Of a stretch of 64,000 bases of DNA, positions 52,121 through 60,722 are shown piece after piece (within the stretch, counting starts at the first letter, position 1; each line of letters starts with the position of its first letter). Location: positions 20,214,517 to 20,278,516 of the forward strand of contig CM060469.1 in the NCBI GenBank assembly GCA_030544235.1, written 5' to 3'. The notes below the pieces were generated by a model, which was not told where the DNA came from, did not search any database, and worked only from the letters and a program-made list of their open reading frames with translations. The position numbers were made by a program, and so were the translations under genes. Source of the DNA: Lepturacanthus savala. Lineage: Eukaryota > Chordata > Actinopteri > Scombriformes > Trichiuridae.

Positions 52121-52244
52121 ACTCACGACCCAGTTAAATCAATTCATAACATGTATAACAGGTACAATCAGAGGTCTGGTTATACAAAGCACTAAAAAAT
52201 AAATCCCCAGTTATTGTTTTACAAGGTGTGCTAATACCACAGTC

Positions 52245-55200
52245 ATGTCGCCTCCTAAAAAAATACAGCGCTTGGATGATGAGTCAGACGATCATTCATT
52301 TATCAATATCGAAGATCTTAATAATGAGTTGGAAACAGCCCTGGCAGAAACCAGAAATATGTTAAGACGGTCTTCAGATAACTTGGACGGAATAGATGTT
52401 GCACTAGCCGACCTAAACGCTATAACCCAAGAATTTATGTTATGGTACAACCACAACGGCGATAATGGTGTAAACAGTGTTGCTGCCGTGGGTGATAATA
52501 CCCATGGTATAACGACTAATGTTGGAGCTGATGCGTCTGAGAGCACTGTTGATAATGTTAATGCTACTGATGTATGCGTAGACCCTTCTATTGTTAACCC
52601 CGTTCAACAGGGTGCGGGGCTACAGTCTTGTGACGGTGAATTACCATCTACGTCTGGGGCTATTCAGATTAGAGATATACCGGTGTTTAACGCTTCAGAA
52701 CTACGTCAACGTCTCGATTTTAGAAACATTGATTTTAGTGAAATTGATGCGGTCCCCGGTGTGATCAGAGAGAGTCTAACAGGTGTTGTTGAATGTGCGT
52801 TAGAGATTTCACCACCAGGCAGTGTGTTAAATGTTGTGTTGAGGGGTCCTTCTCTAGCAAATGATGTCCAAGTTGTTTTAAAGGCCGACAACGATTACTG
52901 CTCCGAATCGTTCGTTGAGCAGGTGGCACAGGTGTTACAGAGTAATGACGATTCAGTGGGTGACGACGAACTAGAGATTGTGGTGACGGTTGCGCGTGGC
53001 AGGAGCGGGGGTGGGCGTTTAAAACTGGGGAGTACTCCGTACAGCGAAATTTTATCCAAAAAGGGGCGTCATTTGTACAATCCGGACAACACCGGCGACA
53101 ACAACAACTTGTGTTTCTCAATGTGTCTTGCTCGTTATGTCAATAACAGCCTTCCAAGGTCACAACAACAACATGACATCGTCACATATGCTCGACAGCT
53201 GCATGAGACACTTAACTTTGAGCATACACATAAAGTCTCGCTATCGGATATTACTCAATTTGAAAAACACCTGAAGGTGAAAATTATAGTCTTCCACCAC
53301 AGCGTCGGCCGTAAACGCCTGGAGTGTTTTCAAACAACCAACAAACCACACCCGAAAACTGTATGGCTATATCTTCACGATGACCACTACTATTTAATCG
53401 AAAATCAGACGGGCTTTTTTGGGGTGTCGTACATGTGTCAGTATTGTTACACAGGCTATGAATCGCCAATGTGTCACAACTGTAAGGTACGATGCAATGT
53501 ATGCTTTACAGAATGTCAAAAACACCCTGGTCAGGCCATAAAATGCGATGATTGTAAACGTATCTGCAAATCCAAACACTGTTTTGATCAGCACAAACTA
53601 CCGGAGTCTAAACATTATATCACTCCGTGCTCAGTCTTAAAATACTGTGACGAATGTGGTACAATATACAAGGTTGGGAAAAATGCACATAAATGTCTAC
53701 TTCCAGCATGTCCACACTGTGGCGAGCGTATAGTAGCCGTAGGGGACGCCCCACACGAGTGTTTTATACAACCTACGAAGCCTGACAAAACGCACACAAA
53801 GTACATACTGTACGATTTTGAGACCAGGTACCACGACGGTAAACATGAAGCAAATTTCGTGTGTGCCATGGATATGAAGGGGGAAAAGCGTTGTTTTAAC
53901 ACGTTAAAATGTGTCGACGCGTTCGTAAAGTGGTACAGAACCCCTAAATATAAAGGGTACACATTCATCGCACACAACGCTTCGGGTTTCGATAACTACA
54001 TCCTGTTGGAATACATGGTATCGCAAGGAATCACACCAACATTGACAATGCGCGGTAGCAGGGTCATTTTAATGTATGATAGTGCGTACCGACAGCGTTG
54101 GATAGATTCATTCAGTTTTTTACCCATGAGACTGGCAAAAACACCTGCTGCTTTAGGCTTTAAGGACCTGGAGAAGGGCTACTTTCCCCACAGATTTAAC
54201 ACACGTGAGAATGAACGTTATGTGGGCAAATACCCAGACCCCACCTATTACGGGTATGACTCTATGTGTGACAGCGAAAAAATCAAATTTATGGAGTGGT
54301 ATGACACAGTCCGTGAAAAAACATTTAATTTTCAGGCAGAAATTCGGCACTATTGTATCAACGATGTGAAGGTGCTGAGGAAAGCGTGTATAATTTACCG
54401 TAACACGTTTCTGTCATGCACAAAAATCGACCCTTATGCATACACTACACTGGCATCTAGTTGCATGGGTGTGTACAAAACACTCTTTCTGCCAAAAAAC
54501 ACACTGGCTCTGACGTATGAAGGGGCATACACAAGACAAAATAAAACATTCTCAAACGTGTCTATGCAATGGCTGAAATTCGTTGCAGCAACAGAAGGCA
54601 TCCATATCAAACACGCCCTCAACGGCGGTGAGCATAGTATAGGACCCTACTTTGTTGATGGGTATAACCCGCTTACAAACACATGTTATGAGTTTGCAGG
54701 ATGTTTCTACCACGGCTGTGTACGCTGCTACGTACAATCTGATTTGAATCCTGTCACAAAGGCCACAAATGGAGATCTGTACCGCATGTTCAATGACAAA
54801 GTCCGTAATCTGAGACTTGTGCACAAAAAGAATGTCATTGTTATGTGGGAGTGTGAATGGGCTAGCTTAGCTAGATCGGATCCCTCCGTACAGGCATTTT
54901 TGTCTGTGTACAGAAAACCGGAACGCTTAGACCCTCGTAAGGCTCTCTTTGGCGGGCGTACAAATGCCATGAAACTGTATCACCGCGTTACACCCGGTGA
55001 AAAAATCAGATACTATGACTTTACAAGTCTGTATCCCACAGTTCAGGCTAAAAAATCATACCCGGTAGGACATCCTCAGATCATTTACGAGAATTTTGAT
55101 TCTGTTGAAAATTATTTTGGGTTTATCAAATGCACTGTGTTACCCCCTCGAGGATTGTATCACCCTGTATTACCTGTCAGGTGTCGCGACAGACTGATGT

Positions 55201-56294
55201 TCCCGCTCTGCGGTACATGTGCTGAGCAGTTGAACCAGACGAGTGCCTGTTCTCACTGTGACAAAGATAGACAGTTGTTGGGTGTATGGGTATCGTTTGA
55301 GCTTCAAAAAGCGGTTGAAAAGGGGTACAGGATTGTAGACATTGACGAAGTGTGGCATTTTCCTAACAAGACGGATAAATTGTTTAAGGAATATGTTAAA
55401 ACATTTCTGAAGTGTAAACAGGAGGCGTCCGGTTACCCCGGACATGTCAAAACACCTGAAGAACAGCAGCAGTACATCGATGATTACCATCAGCATGAGG
55501 GTATCAGGCTTGACCCATCCAAGATTTGTGTCAACAAGGCAGTAAGAAGCTGTAACAAACTTCTTCTGAACTCTTTGTGGGGTAGGTTTAGCATGCGTGC
55601 TAACATGCCTTCGTGTGAACTGATCACAGAACCCGAGCGGTTTACACAACTGATGTTCAGCGATCACTATGACGTGAGACAATTCTGCTTCATCTCTGAT
55701 GAGGTGGGTATGGTTCAGTGGCGACATGCTAATACCACTGCCTCACGGGTAAAAGACGTAAACGTATTTATCGGAGCCATGACAACCGCATATGCGAGAC
55801 TCATGTTATATGATCTGCTAGATAAACTGCAAGAGCGTGTTTTGTACTGTGACACCGACAGTGTCATTTTTACTTCACAGCCCGGCGACTGGATCCCCCC
55901 TCTAGGCTCATACCTAGGGGACTTGACTGATGAAATAAATGACGGTGATGTGTGTGGTTCACCCGATGAAGATTTCATAGTCGAGTATGTATCAGGCGGA
56001 CCCAAGTGCTATGCCTATTATACTCAGCGTGGTAAAACGCAAGTGAAATGTAAGGGGGTAACACTGAACGCTAAAAATTCAAGCGTTGTCACACATGAAT
56101 CATTGAAGGGTCTTGTTCAATCATTTGTAGCCGACCGGTACTCCGGCGCACACGTGATCACTGAAGCCGATACCATAAAACGTGATAAAAAGCGGTTCCA
56201 CCTCAAAAACGACACAGTCATTAAGAAGGTCAAGGTAGTGTACAGCAAACGTAGAGTGTTTCCTGATTACACTACGCTACCTTATGGATATTAA
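52245..56294 (+). CDS. polB: Protein-primed DNA polymerase B with N-terminal OTU-like and zinc-finger region
   Basis: This 1349-residue protein would replicate the element by protein priming. Its 3'-5' exonuclease motifs are all present: YDFET (D524, E526), HNASGFDNY (N578, D583) and YCIND (Y703, D707). The polymerase motifs are DFTSLYP (925-931), K1098 through NSLWG (N1109) and YCDTDS (1201-1206), followed by a KCKGV motif. The long insert regions between motifs A and B fit protein-primed enzymes. Residues about 280-390 resemble an OTU cysteine protease fold (candidate Cys290 in NNNLCFSMC and His381 in DDHYYLI). Residues about 395-510 hold many CxxC pairs, as in zinc fingers. The first 270 residues are acidic and unassigned. 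The last 11 bases overlap the ATPase gene. A splice acceptor-like CCACAG lies 3 bases before the start. The frame is intact. Confidence 0.96.
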   Translation: MSPPKKIQRLDDESDDHSFINIEDLNNELETALAETRNMLRRSSDNLDGIDVALADLNAITQEFMLWYNHNGDNGVNSVAAVGDNTHGITTNVGADASESTVDNVNATDVCVDPSIVNPVQQGAGLQSCDGELPSTSGAIQIRDIPVFNASELRQRLDFRNIDFSEIDAVPGVIRESLTGVVECALEISPPGSVLNVVLRGPSLANDVQVVLKADNDYCSESFVEQVAQVLQSNDDSVGDDELEIVVTVARGRSGGGRLKLGSTPYSEILSKKGRHLYNPDNTGDNNNLCFSMCLARYVNNSLPRSQQQHDIVTYARQLHETLNFEHTHKVSLSDITQFEKHLKVKIIVFHHSVGRKRLECFQTTNKPHPKTVWLYLHDDHYYLIENQTGFFGVSYMCQYCYTGYESPMCHNCKVRCNVCFTECQKHPGQAIKCDDCKRICKSKHCFDQHKLPESKHYITPCSVLKYCDECGTIYKVGKNAHKCLLPACPHCGERIVAVGDAPHECFIQPTKPDKTHTKYILYDFETRYHDGKHEANFVCAMDMKGEKRCFNTLKCVDAFVKWYRTPKYKGYTFIAHNASGFDNYILLEYMVSQGITPTLTMRGSRVILMYDSAYRQRWIDSFSFLPMRLAKTPAALGFKDLEKGYFPHRFNTRENERYVGKYPDPTYYGYDSMCDSEKIKFMEWYDTVREKTFNFQAEIRHYCINDVKVLRKACIIYRNTFLSCTKIDPYAYTTLASSCMGVYKTLFLPKNTLALTYEGAYTRQNKTFSNVSMQWLKFVAATEGIHIKHALNGGEHSIGPYFVDGYNPLTNTCYEFAGCFYHGCVRCYVQSDLNPVTKATNGDLYRMFNDKVRNLRLVHKKNVIVMWECEWASLARSDPSVQAFLSVYRKPERLDPRKALFGGRTNAMKLYHRVTPGEKIRYYDFTSLYPTVQAKKSYPVGHPQIIYENFDSVENYFGFIKCTVLPPRGLYHPVLPVRCRDRLMFPLCGTCAEQLNQTSACSHCDKDRQLLGVWVSFELQKAVEKGYRIVDIDEVWHFPNKTDKLFKEYVKTFLKCKQEASGYPGHVKTPEEQQQYIDDYHQHEGIRLDPSKICVNKAVRSCNKLLLNSLWGRFSMRANMPSCELITEPERFTQLMFSDHYDVRQFCFISDEVGMVQWRHANTTASRVKDVNVFIGAMTTAYARLMLYDLLDKLQERVLYCDTDSVIFTSQPGDWIPPLGSYLGDLTDEINDGDVCGSPDEDFIVEYVSGGPKCYAYYTQRGKTQVKCKGVTLNAKNSSVVTHESLKGLVQSFVADRYSGAHVITEADTIKRDKKRFHLKNDTVIKKVKVVYSKRRVFPDYTTLPYGY

Positions 56295-56961
56295 CGCAGA
56301 CCGCGGTTTTGATGGCCGGTTACAACACCCCTTCAGTATGGTAGTTAGCGGTCCCTCAAATTGTGGTAAAACTTACTTTGTTAAGGATGTTATTGAAAAC
56401 ACGTCAACACTTATTTCACACCGCATTGAAAACATTGTATATATTTATTCATGTTGGCAGCCTTTGTATGATCAACTCCTTAAAATGCGTGATATTAATT
56501 TTGTGAACGGATTACCCGAATCATTGTGTGATGACACATTACTTCCCCCTGACAAAACAAATCTTTTAATCATTGATGATTTGATGAATGATGCTAGTAG
56601 CAATATCGAAGTGCAAAATGTATTCACTAAATACGTCCACCACAGAAATCTAAGTTGTATATACCTAGTGCAAAATCTTTTTATTCAAGGAAAAGCTAGT
56701 CGCACCATTAGTTTAAATACCAATTACCTTGTTTTGTTTAAAAATCCTAGAGATAAATATCAGATTAGTTTACTCGGCAGACAAATGTTTCCGGGTAATA
56801 CTAAATATTTTTTAGAAGCATTCAATGATGCCACCGGCCCCGCCTATGGCTATCTGCTTGTTGATTATAAAGCTACAACCCCAGATCATATGAGGCTCAG
56901 AACAAATTTGCTGTCAGATCACACTGTTGTGTATGTACCGAAAAAACACCGTACTGTGTAG
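56284..56961 (+). CDS. FtsK/HerA-type genome-packaging ATPase
   Basis: This 225-residue ATPase would drive DNA into the capsid, as the A32-like ATPases of related viruses do. The Walker A motif is GPSNCGKT (residues 23-30) and Walker B is LLIIDDLMND (D98, D99). The QNLF stretch near residue 138 is in the place of the sensor motif. Its start codon lies inside the end of the polymerase gene, in another frame, giving an 11-base overlap. The next gene follows its stop after 2 bases. Length and motifs fit Polinton ATPases, and the frame is intact. Confidence 0.95.
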   Translation: MDINADRGFDGRLQHPFSMVVSGPSNCGKTYFVKDVIENTSTLISHRIENIVYIYSCWQPLYDQLLKMRDINFVNGLPESLCDDTLLPPDKTNLLIIDDLMNDASSNIEVQNVFTKYVHHRNLSCIYLVQNLFIQGKASRTISLNTNYLVLFKNPRDKYQISLLGRQMFPGNTKYFLEAFNDATGPAYGYLLVDYKATTPDHMRLRTNLLSDHTVVYVPKKHRTV

Positions 56962-56963
56962 CC

Positions 56964-57290
56964 ATGTCGTTACGTATGCAAAGAAACCTTGCGCTACTGG
57001 AGTTGTTATATAAATCCAAGCCTAGCATGCAACGCGTTATTGTGTGTAACGCAAGCACTGACTTTATTAGTGCTCTGTGTGAAATAGCTCTTAATGTGTT
57101 GAGAGGTAACATCCCTCTGACAGACAAGCAATACCGACAATTAAAAAGGAAGAAAACAGTTGTCAGACTCATCGCCAACAGGAGTATTAATTCTACACAG
57201 AAGAAAAAGTCAATCAACCAGACGGGTGGTTTTTTACTACCTTTACTAGGCGCTGCTATCCCGTTTATTACAGGTCTACTGAGCAGGTGA
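56964..57290 (+). CDS. Small basic protein with hydrophobic C-terminus (X-like virion protein)
   Basis: This 108-residue protein has a helical N-terminal half (NLALLELLYKSKPSMQRVIV), a conserved-looking LTDKQYRQLKRKK block, and a basic stretch followed by NQTGG (85-89) and a hydrophobic end (FLLPLLGAAIPFITGLLSR, 90-108). It resembles the small protein found next to the ATPase in many Polintons and adintoviruses, which others have compared with adenovirus pX. The NQTGG could be a site for the element's own protease, since the same NQxGG string occurs in the pVI-like protein. A role in the virion or at membranes is inferred. It is packed 2 bases after the ATPase and 13 bases before the next gene. 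Confidence 0.75.
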   Translation: MSLRMQRNLALLELLYKSKPSMQRVIVCNASTDFISALCEIALNVLRGNIPLTDKQYRQLKRKKTVVRLIANRSINSTQKKKSINQTGGFLLPLLGAAIPFITGLLSR

Positions 57291-57303
57291 TAGAGACGCC
57301 ATC

Positions 57304-58131
57304 ATGGATCATACGCAAAAGATGTTTCTTGTGCCGCAGCATCAGCTGGACCTTTTAAAGCGCCAACAACAACAACATGCATCGGACCAAAACAGCAGCT
57401 CTGTTAGACAGGCGGTACAAAATGAATTAGACAAGTCCATGTTAGATGTGCTCAACGCGACCGACATAGATGAGTACGAGAAGGCTAAAAAATATGGGCA
57501 TATCTTACAGCGATACCTCTCCCTTGTAAAACAGGAGGAGCGTGAAAAAGGAGTACTAACTTTAACATTGCCTCATGACGACACTAGTAATACACTGTCT
57601 GCTAGATCTAATCCGGCTATGTTATCGGAACACGTCGGGGATGCCAGAGAAATAGTAGAAGAAATTTTAAGACATATCCCTAAAAGATGTAAAAGAAACG
57701 CTGAACATATTCTGGAGGCACTGACCAAATCAAAAAATGTAATTTCGTGGAACGACAACGGTGAAATTGTTATTGATGATCGGGTGGTTAAAGGTTCGCA
57801 TATATTTGATTTAGTAAAAAGTGTCACCAGTTTACATAATATTACAGACTCATCGAGACCTATAGGGTGGAGTGTTTTTTTAAAAACACTAGCTAGTTTG
57901 AACGTGCCCATGTCTGCAGTGCCTAACACATTTGTGCGTCAAGCGATTGCCGTGGAGAAAGGTGCAGATACAGACAAGAGGACATGTATCGTGACACCTG
58001 ATGTAACTGGTTCAAAAAAAAAAGAAAAGCGATTTTTAACCGATTCGTCATTTAGCACACCTTGTAAAACACGTCGTTCTAAACACATTAGACCATCGTG
58101 TGTGGAAGACCAAATTTGGTTAGATTTTTGA
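57304..58131 (+). CDS. Conserved Polinton protein of unknown function, 275 residues
   Basis: The N-terminus is rich in Gln and Leu (LLKRQQQQ) and looks coiled. The middle carries a compact conserved block with ILRHIPKRCKRNAEHILEAL, then SWNDNGEIVIDDRVVKGSHI and DLVKSVTS, a pattern I recall from Polinton-encoded proteins of many animals. The C-terminus is basic (KKKEKRF, KTRRSKHI) and ends WLDF. I do not know its function. It is the last gene of the rightward block, and its stop is followed by an AATAAA signal about 190 bases on. The start codon at 57304 lies 13 bases after the previous stop and the context CCATCATGG is good. Confidence 0.75.
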   Translation: MDHTQKMFLVPQHQLDLLKRQQQQHASDQNSSSVRQAVQNELDKSMLDVLNATDIDEYEKAKKYGHILQRYLSLVKQEEREKGVLTLTLPHDDTSNTLSARSNPAMLSEHVGDAREIVEEILRHIPKRCKRNAEHILEALTKSKNVISWNDNGEIVIDDRVVKGSHIFDLVKSVTSLHNITDSSRPIGWSVFLKTLASLNVPMSAVPNTFVRQAIAVEKGADTDKRTCIVTPDVTGSKKKEKRFLTDSSFSTPCKTRRSKHIRPSCVEDQIWLDF

Positions 58132-58319
58132 TCATGTACTACATCACTTTTTGAATCAGATGTTTGTTGCTGTTTCTTTGTATTTGCTTATCGTGTATAT
58201 TTTCTGTCTGTAAATTGTAATGAATATTTTTGAGTGTACATTTTTTATGTTTTGTTAGAGTATGCTACAATGAAATGTGATTTTATCATCATGTTTGTGT
58301 CTTTTTTTATCATGTGAAT

Positions 58320-58325
58320 AATAAA
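58320..58325 (+). terminator. Polyadenylation signal for the rightward gene block
   Basis: AATAAA occurs within ATAATAAAAAC, after the last rightward gene, followed by GTGAGTTT-type GT-rich sequence. Confidence 0.7.
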
Positions 58326-58358
58326 AACAATGTGAGTTTAACATAACATTTCAATATG

Positions 58359-58364
58359 TTTATT
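58359..58364 (-). terminator. Polyadenylation signal for the leftward gene block
   Basis: TTTATT on the plus strand is AATAAA on the minus strand. It lies about 50 bases past the protease stop and faces the plus-strand signal at a distance of about 35 bases. Confidence 0.7.
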
Positions 58365-58414
58365 CGTCTTGACATTTCATCACAGTCATCGTTAGTTTTT
58401 TTCTAGTTCAAGCA

Positions 58415-58915
58415 TCATTTTACACATTGAACACATGTAAAAACAAAATCTTTACACACAACGGGATTTATTTTTTTAACAAACAGACAAACCATAGCAT
58501 CATTATTAACAAGATTAGAGCCATACATTTTAAGTACTCTGGCAAAAGGTATTCCTCTCTGAATGTGGTATAAGAAAAAAATACAATGTTGCCCACATGT
58601 TGTTGTAAAGTCGTTTTGGACTTGTTTTTTGGAATACCATACATTTACACAATTCTTTGTTAAAAAATCATTTATCAACGACGGGAATTTGTCTGGAGAA
58701 TTACCAAAACTGTCAAAAAAATAGCCATGACGGTGTTTTGTAATATAAATAGCCAACCAGTGTTCACCGGGCATGTGGGAGGGATGAGTGTTTACAATCA
58801 ACATTGCGGGTAATTTACAAATCTCTGGAAGCATATCGCAGGGTAAAACACCCAGAAAATCTATACCTCTAGCGGTTATTTTTTTAATTACGCTAGTCAT
58901 CTCTATAGTATTCAT
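58415..58915 (-). CDS. Adenain-like cysteine protease (virion maturation)
   Basis: This 166-residue protease belongs to the adenovirus protease/Ulp1-like fold and would cleave virion precursors. The catalytic set is visible: His52 in GEHWLAIYI, Asp68 in YFFDSFGNSP, Gln100 and Cys107 in TTTCGQHCIFF. The length is usual for the family. The frame is intact. It is the last gene of the leftward block, 21 bases after the major capsid gene, and its stop is followed by an AATAAA. Candidate substrates in the same element are the two proteins with an NQxGG motif. Confidence 0.93.
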   Translation of the reverse strand: MNTIEMTSVIKKITARGIDFLGVLPCDMLPEICKLPAMLIVNTHPSHMPGEHWLAIYITKHRHGYFFDSFGNSPDKFPSLINDFLTKNCVNVWYSKKQVQNDFTTTCGQHCIFFLYHIQRGIPFARVLKMYGSNLVNNDAMVCLFVKKINPVVCKDFVFTCVQCVK

Positions 58916-58936
58916 AATTTTTTCTTCTTTTTCTTC

Positions 58937-60244
58937 TTAGTAGTAGTCAAGAAGTACCTGCCTCTTGTTTGATATCTCAATTACAGAATCAAAAACAGCA
59001 TAACACACAAGCGTAACTGTGCGGGGTAGCGGAGTTCTAAAACGAACTTCCAGCCTCACATTACCCGATTTAATTAATGAAACGTTTCCTGAACAACCCT
59101 CGTCAGGTTCCAGGTTAAAACAAAATAAGCTGTAGCCAGAGCCGAAATCTTGACGGGTGATGGCCAGCGATCTGTCTTTTAAGTGTCGTCCTGTGGTTTG
59201 TATCAGTTGCTGATATTCTCTTGCGTATTGTCCTCTAGGAAAATATGGTTGAAAAGGTTTTGCAGGGAAAGGTTGTCCATCCGCGTACACGCTTATAAAC
59301 TCTGTGTCGTAATGTCCGAAATTAAAGGGGTTACGGGCATAATTACCCGTATACGCTTCGTTATCCACAAATCCTATTACCAGGAATTTGGGTATTTGCC
59401 CGATGTAAAGATTTTCTTGATTACAAACTCTTGTTCCAGCAGGAATAGAAAAAGTTTTTAAAGCCACTCTGTCTATAGCGTATTTAGCGTTGGTGTGTTG
59501 TAAAGCTCTACTGTGAGCCAATCTGACAGGAGGAGCTATAGAGACCTTTTTTACAAACACGCTGGCTGAAACAATCTTAACATGGAATGCGGCATTGGCG
59601 GCGCTCGTTAACGCAAATTCGTCTTTTGCCCTGATGAACTTCAGAGAAATGTCGACACCGTTTAACATTAACTTCTCCTGAAAAAACAAATCGGCGTGTA
59701 TGGGGGCGATCAGTTCCACAATACGACCGTTTTCCGTATAACCTGCTCTTTTCACCAGTCCTTGATTGTCACCTGTTATTGACACAGCATCCATCTGATC
59801 TGCCGTGTCCTTACAAAACAAGCCCACACCAAACTGGGTGTTCAGCGTATCCTCCGAATAATTAAGTAGACATTCTATTATTCCTCTGTATGGATATGTG
59901 TTAGAGGACTGTGTTATAAGACGATCCCCCAGCATTATATCCACTTGTGAAAAAAGAGTGCACGCAGGGTAATTAATAAACCCTACATCAGCTCCTTGAG
60001 CAATGTTTGAACCGTCCGCGTTGGTAATTTTTACCCGGGTATACAGGTACGTGTCGTTTAAATCCAGATAATCCTCCCCGCTTGCCGATATGAAAAACTC
60101 GAGCGGTCCCGTATCCGTTATCGCCGAGATGGGTGGTATTTCAACAAACGTCGATTTTTCAATAGATGTCTGTGTGTACGGCACCGTAAACAGATCCAAC
60201 TCTGTTTTTACACATTCTGCCGAGTGACTATGTATGAGTGACAT
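58937..60244 (-). CDS. Major capsid protein (double jelly roll)
   Basis: This 435-residue protein would form the shell of the virion. It is recognised from typical Polinton major-capsid blocks: an N-terminal LDLFTVPYTQTSIEK, then PLEFFISASGEDYLDL, TYLYTRVKI, LFSQVDIMLGDRLI, NTYPYRGIIECLL and HADLFFQEKLMLNGVDI with a following FIRAKDEF. The double-jelly-roll fold is known for this family and not visible directly. The start codon lies one base after the stop of the pVI-like gene. No frameshift or stop interrupts it. Confidence 0.92.
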   Translation of the reverse strand: MSLIHSHSAECVKTELDLFTVPYTQTSIEKSTFVEIPPISAITDTGPLEFFISASGEDYLDLNDTYLYTRVKITNADGSNIAQGADVGFINYPACTLFSQVDIMLGDRLITQSSNTYPYRGIIECLLNYSEDTLNTQFGVGLFCKDTADQMDAVSITGDNQGLVKRAGYTENGRIVELIAPIHADLFFQEKLMLNGVDISLKFIRAKDEFALTSAANAAFHVKIVSASVFVKKVSIAPPVRLAHSRALQHTNAKYAIDRVALKTFSIPAGTRVCNQENLYIGQIPKFLVIGFVDNEAYTGNYARNPFNFGHYDTEFISVYADGQPFPAKPFQPYFPRGQYAREYQQLIQTTGRHLKDRSLAITRQDFGSGYSLFCFNLEPDEGCSGNVSLIKSGNVRLEVRFRTPLPRTVTLVCYAVFDSVIEISNKRQVLLDYY

Positions 60245-60245
60245 A

Positions 60246-60715
60246 TTAGCCGCTCAAAATATCTTTTGGTGAAAATATAGCGGAGCTTCTCCTCTTCGTT
60301 CTTACACCACCGACGTTCGTTTTCTTTTTGACAGCCTTACTTCTTCTATTGGATGTTTTACGCCTTTTTGCTTGTGGCTGGTTACGCCCACGACCGGAGG
60401 GCGGTCTTTTTGATGATCCTTTTCTTAATACACACAATCCATGCCCCTCCTGCTGACCCGATACAGTACTTCGGGCAATGTTGGACACCACATCACCCAC
60501 GATATTTGTCGCAGCCGTTTTTAAGTGGGTTTAGCTAGACTAAAACCTCTTTTTAACAGAGGTATAGCCATTCTAAACAGATTGCGAAAAATCCCACCTA
60601 AACCACTGCCGTATTGTGTACTAGTCCCTATAAAACCCGGTAGTTCACCCCCTGCCTGATTCATATAATATGACACATATTTATCGTCATTGTACTGGTA
60701 CGTACCGTGCCCCAT
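60246..60715 (-). pseudogene. pVI-like basic amphipathic virion protein, split by a one-base frameshift
   Basis: Two open pieces form one gene. The first (60715 to a stop at about 60521, 64 residues) starts MGHGTYQY and has NQAGG (19-23) followed by an amphipathic stretch, GIFRNLFRMAIPLLKRGF. The second continues in a shifted frame from about 60520 to 60246 and is strongly basic (AKRRKTSNRRSK, VKKKTN, RTKRRSS), ending PKDILSG. The break lies at the T2/A5 run near 60518-60524, where one missing base accounts for the shift. The small virion protein between penton and major capsid genes in other Polintons is, as I recall, a single protein of this make-up, compared with adenovirus protein VI. A sequencing error is possible. 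Spacing is 7 bases from the penton stop and 1 base to the capsid start. Confidence 0.75.
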
Positions 60716-60722
60716 TATTACC

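Larger units (their letters stand above)
58132..58414. other. Convergent intergenic region
   Basis: This T-rich spacer lies between the ends of the rightward and leftward gene blocks and contains the two opposed polyadenylation signals. I see no gene in it. Confidence 0.8.

Noticed and set aside
54153..55727. Minus-strand open frames across the polymerase gene
   Set aside because: They are antisense shadows of the intact polymerase, which carries all catalytic motifs on the plus strand.
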